Source: Desulfobacterium sp. (GTDB taxonomy: Bacteria > Desulfobacterota > Desulfobacteria > Desulfobacterales > Desulfobacteraceae). From it: a stretch of DNA of 41,080 bases. Made by a program: the position numbers and the translations under genes. Location of the stretch: NCBI GenBank assembly GCA_016342325.1, contig JAEINR010000059.1, positions 1 to 41,080 of the forward strand, in the 5' to 3' direction. The notes below the pieces were generated by a model. That model searched no databases. It was not told the origin of the DNA and worked only from the letters and a program-made list of their open reading frames with translations. Below are positions 15,663-23,018 of this stretch, piece by piece (position 1 is the first letter of the stretch; each line of letters starts with the position of its first letter).

Positions 15663-16154
15663 CTACCCCCCTTCTCTTTTGGGAAGGGAATGGGGAATTT
15701 TTGACACCCGGTCATACATGACCATGCTCCCTGCAACGGCAACATTAAGGCTGAACTCTCCGGGCAGCTTCACCAGGGCATGGCACCGGGAGACAACCCC
15801 CTGGGCAAGTCCGAGCTGCTCGTTGCCCAACAGGTAGACCGCCCTCTGGGGATGGTCGAATTCGTTCAATTCAACGGCGCCCTCTTCCATTTCAACGCCT
15901 ACTATCCGGGTATCATGGGGAAGATTGCTGTAAAACCCGTCAAAATCCGTGTAATGGAACAGGGGAATCTTTGTCCAGGTTCGGGTCACATCCCCCGGCT
16001 GATGGCGGTACCTGTTTCCAATGGTGAAGATGAACGAGGCCCCCATGATATAGGCCGATCGCCACAGGGTGCCGATGTTCATCTCTTTTACCGAGTGCAT
16101 CAACCCGATTCCGTAAAACCCGTTTTGCGGGTACTGCTGTTTCAATCGTGACAT
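15663..16154 (-). CDS. SpoU/TrmH-family RNA methyltransferase
   Basis: This protein of about 163 residues (from MSRLKQQYP) carries the three SPOUT motifs. Motif 1 is MNIGTLWRSAYIMGA, motif 2 is RAVYLLGNEQLGL and motif 3 is FSLNVAVAGSMVMYDR. The knot-forming domain binds S-adenosylmethionine and usually methylates the 2'-O of a ribose in tRNA or rRNA; the target cannot be told. There is no extra N-terminal RNA-binding domain, so it is a minimal TrmH-type enzyme. The ATG at 16154 is preferred; a TTG at 16181 would extend it by nine residues. Confidence 0.9.
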   Translation of the reverse strand: MSRLKQQYPQNGFYGIGLMHSVKEMNIGTLWRSAYIMGASFIFTIGNRYRHQPGDVTRTWTKIPLFHYTDFDGFYSNLPHDTRIVGVEMEEGAVELNEFDHPQRAVYLLGNEQLGLAQGVVSRCHALVKLPGEFSLNVAVAGSMVMYDRVSKIPHSLPKREGG

Positions 16155-16311
16155 ACCTATGTAATACCCCTGTGAAGACAAACAGTCAACCGCTAGTGTC
16201 CCATCTTTAACCTATGCGAATGCGTTTGTTTATGATAATTTTGTCCGGCAGATAAATAAGGGTGAAAGAAGAAGGGTGACACCCATTACAACCGCCCAAC
16301 GGAGGGAGACG

Positions 16312-16539
16312 ATGAAAGAGACCGTATTAATTTTCGGCAAAAGCACATGACCCTTTACCAACGCTGCCCGGGGGGCATTTACCAAGGATAAGATCGAGTT
16401 CAAGTATATCGATGTGGTGGTGGAGCCGAACCAGTTAGAGACAATGCTCGGCTATTCAGACGGAAATCGCATGGTGCCGGTAATCGTTGAAAACGGCAAG
16501 GTCACCATCGGGTACGAGGGCAAGGGCTGAAAGGTCTGA
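16312..16539 (+). CDS. Glutaredoxin-like selenoprotein with two in-frame UGA codons (UXX-star type)
   Basis: From ATG 16312, after a strong GGAGGG site, the frame reads MKETVLIFGKST, then UGA (16348-16350), then PFTNAARGAFTKDK...MVPVIVENGKVTIGYEGKG. A second UGA (16528-16530) is followed by Lys-Val and a UGA stop (16537-16539). Read as selenocysteine (U), this is a 75-residue thioredoxin-fold protein with a U-P-F-T motif where glutaredoxins have C-P-x-C. It also has the cis-proline region MVPVIV and a C-terminal U-K-V-stop. That tail fits the family I know as UXX-star (Sec, two residues, stop). The role is presumably thiol or selenol redox chemistry; the partner is unknown. Ordinary gene finders would miss it. 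It heads an operon with the LOG-family gene 51 bases downstream. Confidence 0.85.
16352..16387 (+). promoter_or_regulatory. Candidate bacterial SECIS element for UGA 1
   Basis: Just after the first UGA, TGCCC (16365-16369) pairs with GGGCA (16373-16377) around a GGG loop that begins 20 bases downstream of the UGA. An outer CCTT/AAGG pair could extend it. A G at the start of the apical loop and this distance agree with known bacterial SECIS hairpins. The fold is less perfect than the second one. Confidence 0.6.
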
Positions 16540-16540
16540 T

Positions 16541-16559
16541 TTCCGGCTGTATGCCGGAA
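16541..16559 (+). promoter_or_regulatory. Candidate bacterial SECIS element for UGA 2, beyond the stop codon
   Basis: TTCCGGC (16541-16547) and GCCGGAA (16553-16559) form a perfect 7-bp stem with loop TGTAT. The loop starts 17 bases after the second UGA and has G then U near its 5' side, as in bacterial SECIS loops. It lies wholly after the terminal UGA and lacks a T-tract, so it is not an intrinsic terminator. This supports decoding the penultimate UGA as selenocysteine. Confidence 0.7.
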
Positions 16560-16590
16560 CACGTTACAACATTAAAACAGGAGTATTCAA

Positions 16591-17259
16591 TTGAAGCAGA
16601 CAAAAGCGCCAAACGGGGATTTCCCCATAGACGACTTTAAAAGCGGAGAATCATGGCGTCTGTTCAAGATCATGGGAGAATTTGTCGAGGGCATCGATAC
16701 CCTGCACAACATCGGCCCTGCCGTCTCCATCTTTGGATCGGCCCGGACAACCCCTGATCGCCCATGCTATAAAAAAGCGGAACACATTGCAGCCCTGTTT
16801 GCAAAGGCCGGTTACGGTGTAATCACCGGCGGCGGCGGCGGCGTCATGGAGGCGGCCAACAAAGGGGCGGCATCGGTAAACGGCACCTCGGTGGGGCTCA
16901 ACATCAACCTCCCCTTTGAACAAAAGCCCAACCCCTACGCAAACGTCGGGCTGGAGTTCAACTATTTCTTTATCCGCAAGGTGATGTTCATCAAATACGC
17001 CCAGGCCTACATCATCATACCCGGCGGGTTCGGCACCCTGGACGAACTGTTTGAGGCGGTCACCCTGATCCAGACCCACCGGATCAAACCCCTGCCCATT
17101 ATTCTGGTGGGAACCGAATACTGGGGCGGCCTTGTGGACTGGATAAAGGCACGGATGGTCAAGGACAAAATGATATCACCGAAAGACCTGGACATCTTCC
17201 AGGTCCTGGACGATCCCGAAGAGATCGTAAAAGCAGTTGTGGAGTTTAAGAGAGAATGA
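16591..17259 (+). CDS. LOG-family (Lonely Guy) nucleotide 5'-monophosphate phosphoribohydrolase
   Basis: This 222-residue member of the LOG/TIGR00730 family probably cleaves the base from a nucleoside 5'-monophosphate, releasing ribose 5-phosphate. Evidence includes SIFGSARTTPD near residue 48, YGVITGGGGGVMEAANKGA, and the signature IPGGFGTLDELFEAVTLIQ at about 144-160, which contains the PGGxGTxxE active site. Family members act on AMP or, when linked to isoprenylation, on cytokinin nucleotides; the substrate here is unknown. The start is TTG 16591, chosen because AGGAG lies seven bases upstream and no other start fits. It is the second gene of the selenoprotein operon and overlaps the methyltransferase start by 4 bp (ATGA). 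Confidence 0.92.
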   Translation: MKQTKAPNGDFPIDDFKSGESWRLFKIMGEFVEGIDTLHNIGPAVSIFGSARTTPDRPCYKKAEHIAALFAKAGYGVITGGGGGVMEAANKGAASVNGTSVGLNINLPFEQKPNPYANVGLEFNYFFIRKVMFIKYAQAYIIIPGGFGTLDELFEAVTLIQTHRIKPLPIILVGTEYWGGLVDWIKARMVKDKMISPKDLDIFQVLDDPEEIVKAVVEFKRE

Positions 17260-18350
17260 CAAGCACCAGTCACCTCGTGCATTTTAACGACTCCTCTGAC
17301 ATGGGGGCGATCAAATCCGAATCCGTCAACCTGGTGGTGACATCGCCCCCCTACCCCATGGTGGAGATGTGGGACGATCTCTTCTGCGCCCAGGATCCAA
17401 AGATCAAAACAGCCCTGGACAAGGGGCAAGGCATGAAAGCCTTTGAGGGGATGCACAAAAAACTCGACAAGGTGTGGAAAGAGGTCTACCGAATACTGGC
17501 CCCGGGTTCCTTTGCCTGCATCAACATCGGCGATGCCACCCGGACCGTGGACAACACCTTTATGCTCTACCCGAACCACTCAAGGATTCTCACCGCCCTG
17601 GTGGGCCTGGGCTTCTCCCCCATGCCCTCGGTGATCTGGAGAAAGCAGACCAATGCACCCAACAAGTTCATGGGATCGGGCATGCTGCCGGCAGGGGCCT
17701 ATGTGACCCTGGAGCATGAGTACGTGCTCATCCTGAGAAAGGGAGAAAAACGGGAGTTCAAGCGCCCCAGGGACAAGGAAAACCGCAGGCAGAGCGCCCT
17801 GTTCTGGGAGGAGCGAAACCAGTGGTTCTCCGATGTCTGGTTCGACCTCAAGGGCACCGTACAAAAGGTCAAGCAAACACCCGAGCAAAAGGAGGTCAGG
17901 AGTCGGAGCGGCGCCTACCCGTTTGCCCTGCCCTACCGGCTCATCAACATGTATTCCGCCAAGGGAGACACCGTGGTTGATCCTTTTCTGGGCCTTGGCA
18001 CCACCACCCTTGCCGCCATGGCCGCAGCAAGGAACAGCATTGGATTTGAACTGGACCCGGGATTCTGGGACACCATTGTCCAAAGAATAGAGCAATCAGA
18101 ACCCATGCTCAACCAGGAGGTTCTCCAGCGGCTTGCCCGCCACCGGGAGTTTGTGAAGACCCGGAAGGAGCAGGACAAGCCGTTCAAGCATTTCAACGAG
18201 ACCCACGGTTTCGATGTGATCACCAACCAGGAGCGGTTTCTCCACCTCAACGGGGTGGATGCCATCACCGTTGACGCTAAAAACAAAAGCTTCCAGGTGG
18301 CCCATTCTGATTTTCCGGAACCGGAAAGGGACCTGTTCACCAAGGTTTGA
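17256..18350 (+). CDS. Orphan site-specific DNA methyltransferase (beta class, SPPY motif)
   Basis: This 364-residue S-adenosylmethionine-dependent DNA methyltransferase has the catalytic motif SPPY (residues 30-33) near the N-terminus and the SAM-binding DPFLGLGTTTLAA with following GFELD near residues 242-265. That order (motif IV before motif I) is the beta class, and SPPY is most common in N4-cytosine enzymes, although N6-adenine enzymes also occur. FACINIGDATRT is the adjacent conserved strand. The unique C-terminal tail after residue about 275 is charged. No restriction endonuclease adjoins it, so it is an orphan or uses a distant partner. ATG overlaps the LOG stop codon, implying coupled translation. 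Recognition sequence unknown. Confidence 0.9.
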   Translation: MTSTSHLVHFNDSSDMGAIKSESVNLVVTSPPYPMVEMWDDLFCAQDPKIKTALDKGQGMKAFEGMHKKLDKVWKEVYRILAPGSFACINIGDATRTVDNTFMLYPNHSRILTALVGLGFSPMPSVIWRKQTNAPNKFMGSGMLPAGAYVTLEHEYVLILRKGEKREFKRPRDKENRRQSALFWEERNQWFSDVWFDLKGTVQKVKQTPEQKEVRSRSGAYPFALPYRLINMYSAKGDTVVDPFLGLGTTTLAAMAAARNSIGFELDPGFWDTIVQRIEQSEPMLNQEVLQRLARHREFVKTRKEQDKPFKHFNETHGFDVITNQERFLHLNGVDAITVDAKNKSFQVAHSDFPEPERDLFTKV

Positions 18351-18379
18351 GACCTGAACGGAGTAGAAACGAGGGAACC

Positions 18380-19282
18380 ATGAACCACCTTAAATCAAGG
18401 GCAGTTGCCGCCATCATCCGGCATCTGAGATCCAGCCCCACCGTTGAATCCATCGGAGTAGAGCAATACAGGACCCTGCTTGAGAACAGCGCAAAAGTCT
18501 TTAAGATCGACCCGGACACCCAAATCTCCCCGGTGTCCGTCGACCATGTTCCCGGGGCATGGATCACACCGGACAAGGCAACCTGCGACCACACCATCCT
18601 CTACCTCCACGGCGGCGGATTCATGGGGGGGTCCATCAACACCCACAAGGATCTGGGTGCCAGAATCGCAGCCGCCGCAGGGGCCAGGCTTCTCATGCCC
18701 GAGTACCGGCTTGCCCCGGAACATCCCTTTCCAGCCGGTCTTACGGATGCGGTCACGGCCTACGCCTGGCTTCTGGACCACCATGTCTCCCCGGAACACC
18801 TCGTGGTTGCAGGCGACTCCGCAGGGGGCGGTCTTGCCCTCTCCCTGCTCCTGAAGCTGAAGGAAGAGCAAATCCCCCAACCCAGGGCGGCAGTGCTCAT
18901 CTCCCCCTGGACGGACCTGGCCTGCACCGGAGACTCCCACGCGCGTAACCTGGGGAAGGATCCCATGCTGAGCAGTAAACTTCTCGTCTCAACCGCGGCC
19001 CATTACGCGGACAAGACCCAATTAAGCCACCCCCTGGTATCGCCCATCCACGGGGATTTCTCAGGCCTGTGCCCCCTCTTGATCCAGGTGGGGAGCTGGG
19101 AGGTGCTGATGGACGATTCAGTCACCCTTGCCGCCCGGGCAAAAGAAGCCGGGGTGGAGGTCACTTTGGAGGTCTGGGAGGAGATGTTCCATGTATGGCA
19201 CTACTTTGCCCGCTATATGGACCCGGCCAGGGATGCCATCGACGCCATCGGTGAATGGGTCAGGGCCCGGCTGAAACCGTAA
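18380..19282 (+). CDS. Alpha/beta hydrolase, hormone-sensitive lipase/acetyl esterase family
   Basis: This 300-residue cytoplasmic esterase has the oxyanion-hole motif LYLHGGGFMGG (about residue 75) and the nucleophile elbow AGDSAGGGLALSL (Ser about 150). A probable acid residue lies in VGSWEVLMDDS, and the catalytic His is in EEMFHVWHYF. HGGG plus GDSAGG places it in the hormone-sensitive-lipase (bacterial family IV) group. The start at 18380 follows GAGGGA by four bases; the upstream in-frame ATG-less extension is ignored. It lies 29 bases after the methyltransferase and probably ends the selenoprotein-LOG-methyltransferase operon. Physiological substrate unknown. Confidence 0.9.
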   Translation: MNHLKSRAVAAIIRHLRSSPTVESIGVEQYRTLLENSAKVFKIDPDTQISPVSVDHVPGAWITPDKATCDHTILYLHGGGFMGGSINTHKDLGARIAAAAGARLLMPEYRLAPEHPFPAGLTDAVTAYAWLLDHHVSPEHLVVAGDSAGGGLALSLLLKLKEEQIPQPRAAVLISPWTDLACTGDSHARNLGKDPMLSSKLLVSTAAHYADKTQLSHPLVSPIHGDFSGLCPLLIQVGSWEVLMDDSVTLAARAKEAGVEVTLEVWEEMFHVWHYFARYMDPARDAIDAIGEWVRARLKP

Positions 19283-19292
19283 CTTTTTTCTT

Positions 19293-19372
19293 TAGGTTCT
19301 TATCTCTGATTTTCGTGTTATTTTGGCAAGAGAATCAGAAAAACACTTTAGTTCTGGCTTGCCCAGGTTAGG
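19293..19372 (+). repeat. Intergenic hairpin repeat, copy 2
   Basis: Shortly after the hydrolase stop codon comes TTAGGTTCTTATCTCTGATT and then the core GGCAAGAGAATCAGAA...TTCTGGCTTGCCCAGG (19325-19367). Here the outer arms GGCAAG and CTTGCC pair perfectly. It has the same orientation and position, just 3' of a gene, as copy 1. Confidence 0.75.
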
Positions 19373-19446
19373 TTCTGGTCATAGATCCTCTTGATGGGTC
19401 CGGGTGAACCGGACTTTAGCAGATTTAACCGTGGCGGCCCGATTCT

Positions 19447-20235
19447 CTATTCATTTCGGTAGCAATCACCTTCTGCAAATATTTTTACTCTCTCATCTTT
19501 CCAGTTTTTAACAACGGCTCCGGTTTCATGGAAATGTGAAAAACTGCCAAAGTGAACGGGGAGGATGACATCAGGATCGACCAGGTCAATCACAGGTTGA
19601 AGGGATTCAATTGTAAATGTGAACGGGCCGCCAAATTTGTTTTTAAAGGGCGCTCCGATGTTGGGTATCAGGATATCTGCCTTGCGTCCCTGAAGAACAT
19701 CAAGCACCTTCCCATGGCTTATCGTGTCGCCTGTAACGTATATGTCCAGCGTATCATCCCCTTTTTTGATCGTCAGCCAGTACCCATTCCCACCACCAAG
19801 AAGGTATGCCACAAGAAAGTTGTTTGCATGAACTGTCGGCAGGATTTTTACCTCAATCGTCAATCCGTTTAAACGGTAGGATAGCGTCTGGCCCCATTGG
19901 GTAATATTCAGGTTGTCGGGGTTGATCGTCTGTAATTTTTTTTCAGCTTTTTTATTGGCAATAATGGTTGATGATTTGTCTATTCTGGACAGCCCGTCAT
20001 CATCAAGATGATCCAGGTGTTCATGGGAAATCAGCCAGATATCGATCGCTTTGAAATCATGTTCCTCAAAAACAGGTTCAGTCAGTCTTTTACTGCTGAA
20101 GCCAGGCCCATGATTCTGAACCGTATCTTTCGGGCATAAAACAGGGTCGCATGCTATTTTTACACCATTAATGGTCATTACCCAGGTTGCAACGCCAACC
20201 CATTTGAAGTCGATGTCAAATGGCTTCTTTTCCAT
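19447..20235 (-). CDS. Metallo-beta-lactamase-fold metal-dependent hydrolase (UlaG-like)
   Basis: This 262-residue protein has the metal-binding motif ISHEHLDHLDDDG (HxHxDH) near residues 70-80. A further His comes from TVHANNF, Asp from VTGDTISHG, and a final His from LPVHFGSFSHF. The N-terminal ATWVMTINGVKIACDPVL resembles UlaG-like/L-ascorbate-6-phosphate-lactonase-type hydrolases of the MBL superfamily. The protein has no signal peptide and is likely cytoplasmic. It is divergent from the alkaline phosphatase and monocistronic. The substrate cannot be inferred. Confidence 0.87.
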   Translation of the reverse strand: MEKKPFDIDFKWVGVATWVMTINGVKIACDPVLCPKDTVQNHGPGFSSKRLTEPVFEEHDFKAIDIWLISHEHLDHLDDDGLSRIDKSSTIIANKKAEKKLQTINPDNLNITQWGQTLSYRLNGLTIEVKILPTVHANNFLVAYLLGGGNGYWLTIKKGDDTLDIYVTGDTISHGKVLDVLQGRKADILIPNIGAPFKNKFGGPFTFTIESLQPVIDLVDPDVILPVHFGSFSHFHETGAVVKNWKDERVKIFAEGDCYRNE

Positions 20236-20480
20236 TTTCTTTACCTTTAATTGGATATTTACGTTATAAAACAGTCATGCCGGAACGGGTGATTTTTCAC
20301 CTTATTATTTTATATCGTAATTATCCACGATTTTTTTATGGGGCGTATATCTTTCGGTATTCATCCAGTTATATCACCCTCGATATTTACTCATAAAATA
20401 AAAATAAAATTCAAACATTTGCCGTCTATAGTCCAGCTGACAGTTTGACTAATCCACAATTTAAAGGAGTAAAAAATTTA

Positions 20481-21779
20481 ATGAAGAAACTGACAATGAA
20501 GAAACGACTGACAGTAGGGGGTGTGTTGATTTTTACCGGACTGACGGCGGCGATGATGATGTCATGCGCATCCCATGATTCAGCCAATGCCGGGCAAACG
20601 CAACCGAAAAATGTCATTTTCATGGTCCCGGACGGCATGGGGCTTTCCAACGTAACCACGTCCCGAATTTACAAAAACGGGCCCAATGGAGATTCCCTGA
20701 ATTTTGAAAAACTTCCCTACATCGGATATCAGCGAACCCATTCCCTGAACAGCACAGTAACAGACTCGGCAGCCGCGGCTTCCGCCTGGGCCAGTGGTGA
20801 GAAATTCAACAATGGAGAAATTTCCTGCCTGGATAATGACAACGACGGCGTCTGTGACGAAACAAGAATCAACAGCCAAACGATTCTGGAGGTTGCCCAG
20901 GAGATGGGCATGGGTACCGGCCTGGTGGCGACTTCTGATATTACCCACGCAACCCCGGCGGTGTTTGGGGCCCATGTGCATAACCGGAAATGCGAATCTG
21001 AAATTTTCAGTCAGTTTATCAAGCACGGTATCGACGTGCTCATGGGCGGCGGGGTTGCCACCAACCGCAGCAGCTGTCTTTTAGGCGCCACAGATGACGC
21101 GTTTAACGCCGCCCTGATTGAACAGGCACAAAGCAATGGCTATGCCTATGTGAATTATAAAAGTGAACTGGACGCGGTGGGCACACCGGAAAAACTCCTG
21201 GGGCTTTTCCATGACGGCGGGCTGACCCCCATTTACCAGCGAAGTGCGGATTCAGTGGAGCCAACCCTGGCCGACATGACCCATGCCGCCCTCAACATTC
21301 TGGAGCAGAAGCCCAATGGATTTTTCCTGATGGTGGAAGGCTCCCAGATCGATTGGGCCGATCATGCCCGGAACGTGGCCTACATGGTCCAGGAAGTCCT
21401 GGATTTCGATGATTCTGTTAAAATTGTGTGGGACTGGATCAACGAAACCGAAGAACGAAAAAAGAATACCCTCCTGGTTGTGGTGGCCGACCATGAAACC
21501 GGCGGGGTGATTATTGATGGTCCCTATGGCAGCCTTTCCCAAAATGGAGGTACCGCAAGTCAGCTTGTGCTTCCCTCGGGAACGGCGGTGACGGATCAGG
21601 ACGGCAACCCGGTGATGGCCCCGGATGTTTCAGTGGTTTTTGGAAGCAATCACGAAAACCCCACCCAAAGTGCCGGTCATACAGCGGTTGACACAATCAT
21701 CCGGAGTAACTCCCCCCAATGTGCCAAGGCCATGGATAATACCGAGCTGTATCAAATCATGATGGATTTTATGCTCTAA
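20481..21779 (+). CDS. PhoA-family alkaline phosphatase, predicted lipoprotein
   Basis: This protein of about 432 residues hydrolyses phosphate monoesters outside the cytoplasm. The N-terminus is a signal peptide ending in a lipobox (AAMMMSC), so the mature protein should be lipid-anchored. Catalytic elements are the metal-binding FMVPDGMGLSN, the nucleophile serine in TVTDSAAAASAWASG, HATPA, EGSQIDWADHA, VADHETGG and the final SAGHTAVD. An insert LDNDNDGVCDE resembles a calcium-binding DxDxDG loop. The start at 20481 has AAAGGAG 11 bases upstream; a TTG 36 bases earlier is rejected because the signal peptide begins at MKK. No obvious Pho box was seen. Confidence 0.93.
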   Translation: MKKLTMKKRLTVGGVLIFTGLTAAMMMSCASHDSANAGQTQPKNVIFMVPDGMGLSNVTTSRIYKNGPNGDSLNFEKLPYIGYQRTHSLNSTVTDSAAAASAWASGEKFNNGEISCLDNDNDGVCDETRINSQTILEVAQEMGMGTGLVATSDITHATPAVFGAHVHNRKCESEIFSQFIKHGIDVLMGGGVATNRSSCLLGATDDAFNAALIEQAQSNGYAYVNYKSELDAVGTPEKLLGLFHDGGLTPIYQRSADSVEPTLADMTHAALNILEQKPNGFFLMVEGSQIDWADHARNVAYMVQEVLDFDDSVKIVWDWINETEERKKNTLLVVVADHETGGVIIDGPYGSLSQNGGTASQLVLPSGTAVTDQDGNPVMAPDVSVVFGSNHENPTQSAGHTAVDTIIRSNSPQCAKAMDNTELYQIMMDFML

Positions 21780-21808
21780 GAGTCCCCACGTCGTTGGATT
21801 AGCGTCTT

Positions 21809-21836
21809 ATCCGGCCCCTTACCCCCGGGGCCGGAT
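21809..21836. terminator. Strong hairpin between convergent phosphatase and purM
   Basis: ATCCGGCCCC (21809-21818) and GGGGCCGGAT (21827-21836) form a perfect 10-bp stem with an 8-base loop, between the ends of two convergent genes. It lacks a T-tract on either side, so it may act as an mRNA 3'-end stabiliser rather than a classical intrinsic terminator. Confidence 0.55.
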
Positions 21837-21902
21837 CAATGCCAGGGATGTTGAAGGGGGTAAACCAATTCCCACCTGCAACACCCCCGGTCCCAACCTT
21901 TT

Positions 21903-22940
21903 TTAGATGTATTCCACGCCTTCGCCCTCTTTGACGGTACCGATCTTAAAGGCTTTTTCGCCGGTGCTCTCAACGGTTTTGATGATGGCATCGGCCTGGG
22001 CAGGATCAGCGATAAGGACAAAACCGATACCCATGTTAAAGGTTTTGTACATTTCGGAAGCGTCAATATCGCCCAGGTTCTGGATAAGAGGGAAGAGTTT
22101 GTTCATCTCCCAGCTGTCCAGTTTGATTGTGGCGCCCAGGCCCTTGGGGAGAACCCTTGGGATATTTTCGGTGAACCCGCCGCCGGTGACGTGGACCATG
22201 CCGTTCACCGTGTGGCTGGCCAGGATTTCCAGGACCTCTTTGACGTATATTTTTGTGGGGCAAAGCAGTGCTTCACCCAGGGTCATGCCAAGCTCTTCAA
22301 TGGGTCGATCGATTTTGTAGTCCAGGATATCGAAGAACAGTTTCCTCACAAGGGAATACCCGTTGGAGTGGATACCGGTTGAGGGAAGACCGATGAGCAC
22401 ATCATTGGGCTTTATCTTGCTGCCGTCGATGATTTTCTCTTTTTCAACGATGCCGACGGTGAAACCGGCGATATCGTATTCATCCGCATCGTAGAAGCCG
22501 GGCATTTCCGCAGTTTCGCCACCGATGAGGGAAGCGCCGGCCTGTTTGCAGCCTTCGGCAATCCCTTTGACAATGTCCGCGGCTTTATCGGCGGTGAGTT
22601 TTCCCGTGGCAATGTAATCCAGAAAGAACAGCGGCTTTGCTCCCTGGACAAGGATGTCGTTAACGCACATGGCAACAAGATCGATACCGGCGGAGTCGTG
22701 CTTGTCCGTCATAAAGGCTATCTTGAGTTTCGTTCCCACACCGTCGGTTCCAGAGACAAGGACGGGTTTCTTGTATCCTTCAAGATCCAGTTCAAAGAGT
22801 CCCCCGAATCCGCCCAGGCCGCCCAGGACATTTTTGGTGAATGTCTCCTTAACGTAGGCTTTCATCTTTTCAACGGCTGCGGCACCCTCTTCTATATCAA
22901 CGCCGGCATCGGCGTAGGTCAGTTTTTTACTTTCACTCAT
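21903..22940 (-). CDS. purM: Phosphoribosylformylglycinamidine cyclo-ligase (AIR synthase)
   Basis: This 345-residue enzyme is the usual PurM length. It catalyses the fifth step of de novo purine synthesis, closing FGAM to aminoimidazole ribotide with ATP. Diagnostic motifs are [19 protein letters not shown] at the N-terminus, [53 protein letters not shown] and the C-terminal [15 protein letters not shown] with GIGFVLI. It follows purL by 78 bases on the minus strand, so the two are an operon for consecutive pathway steps. Confidence 0.97.
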   Translation of the reverse strand: MSESKKLTYADAGVDIEEGAAAVEKMKAYVKETFTKNVLGGLGGFGGLFELDLEGYKKPVLVSGTDGVGTKLKIAFMTDKHDSAGIDLVAMCVNDILVQGAKPLFFLDYIATGKLTADKAADIVKGIAEGCKQAGASLIGGETAEMPGFYDADEYDIAGFTVGIVEKEKIIDGSKIKPNDVLIGLPSTGIHSNGYSLVRKLFFDILDYKIDRPIEELGMTLGEALLCPTKIYVKEVLEILASHTVNGMVHVTGGGFTENIPRVLPKGLGATIKLDSWEMNKLFPLIQNLGDIDASEMYKTFNMGIGFVLIADPAQADAIIKTVESTGEKAFKIGTVKEGEGVEYI

Positions 22941-23018
22941 TTTTTTTATATCCCCTTATAGCTCCTCGTATATGAACAGAGCCCATTTCTTATTATACAG
23001 GTAAAGCTGGCAACCGGC

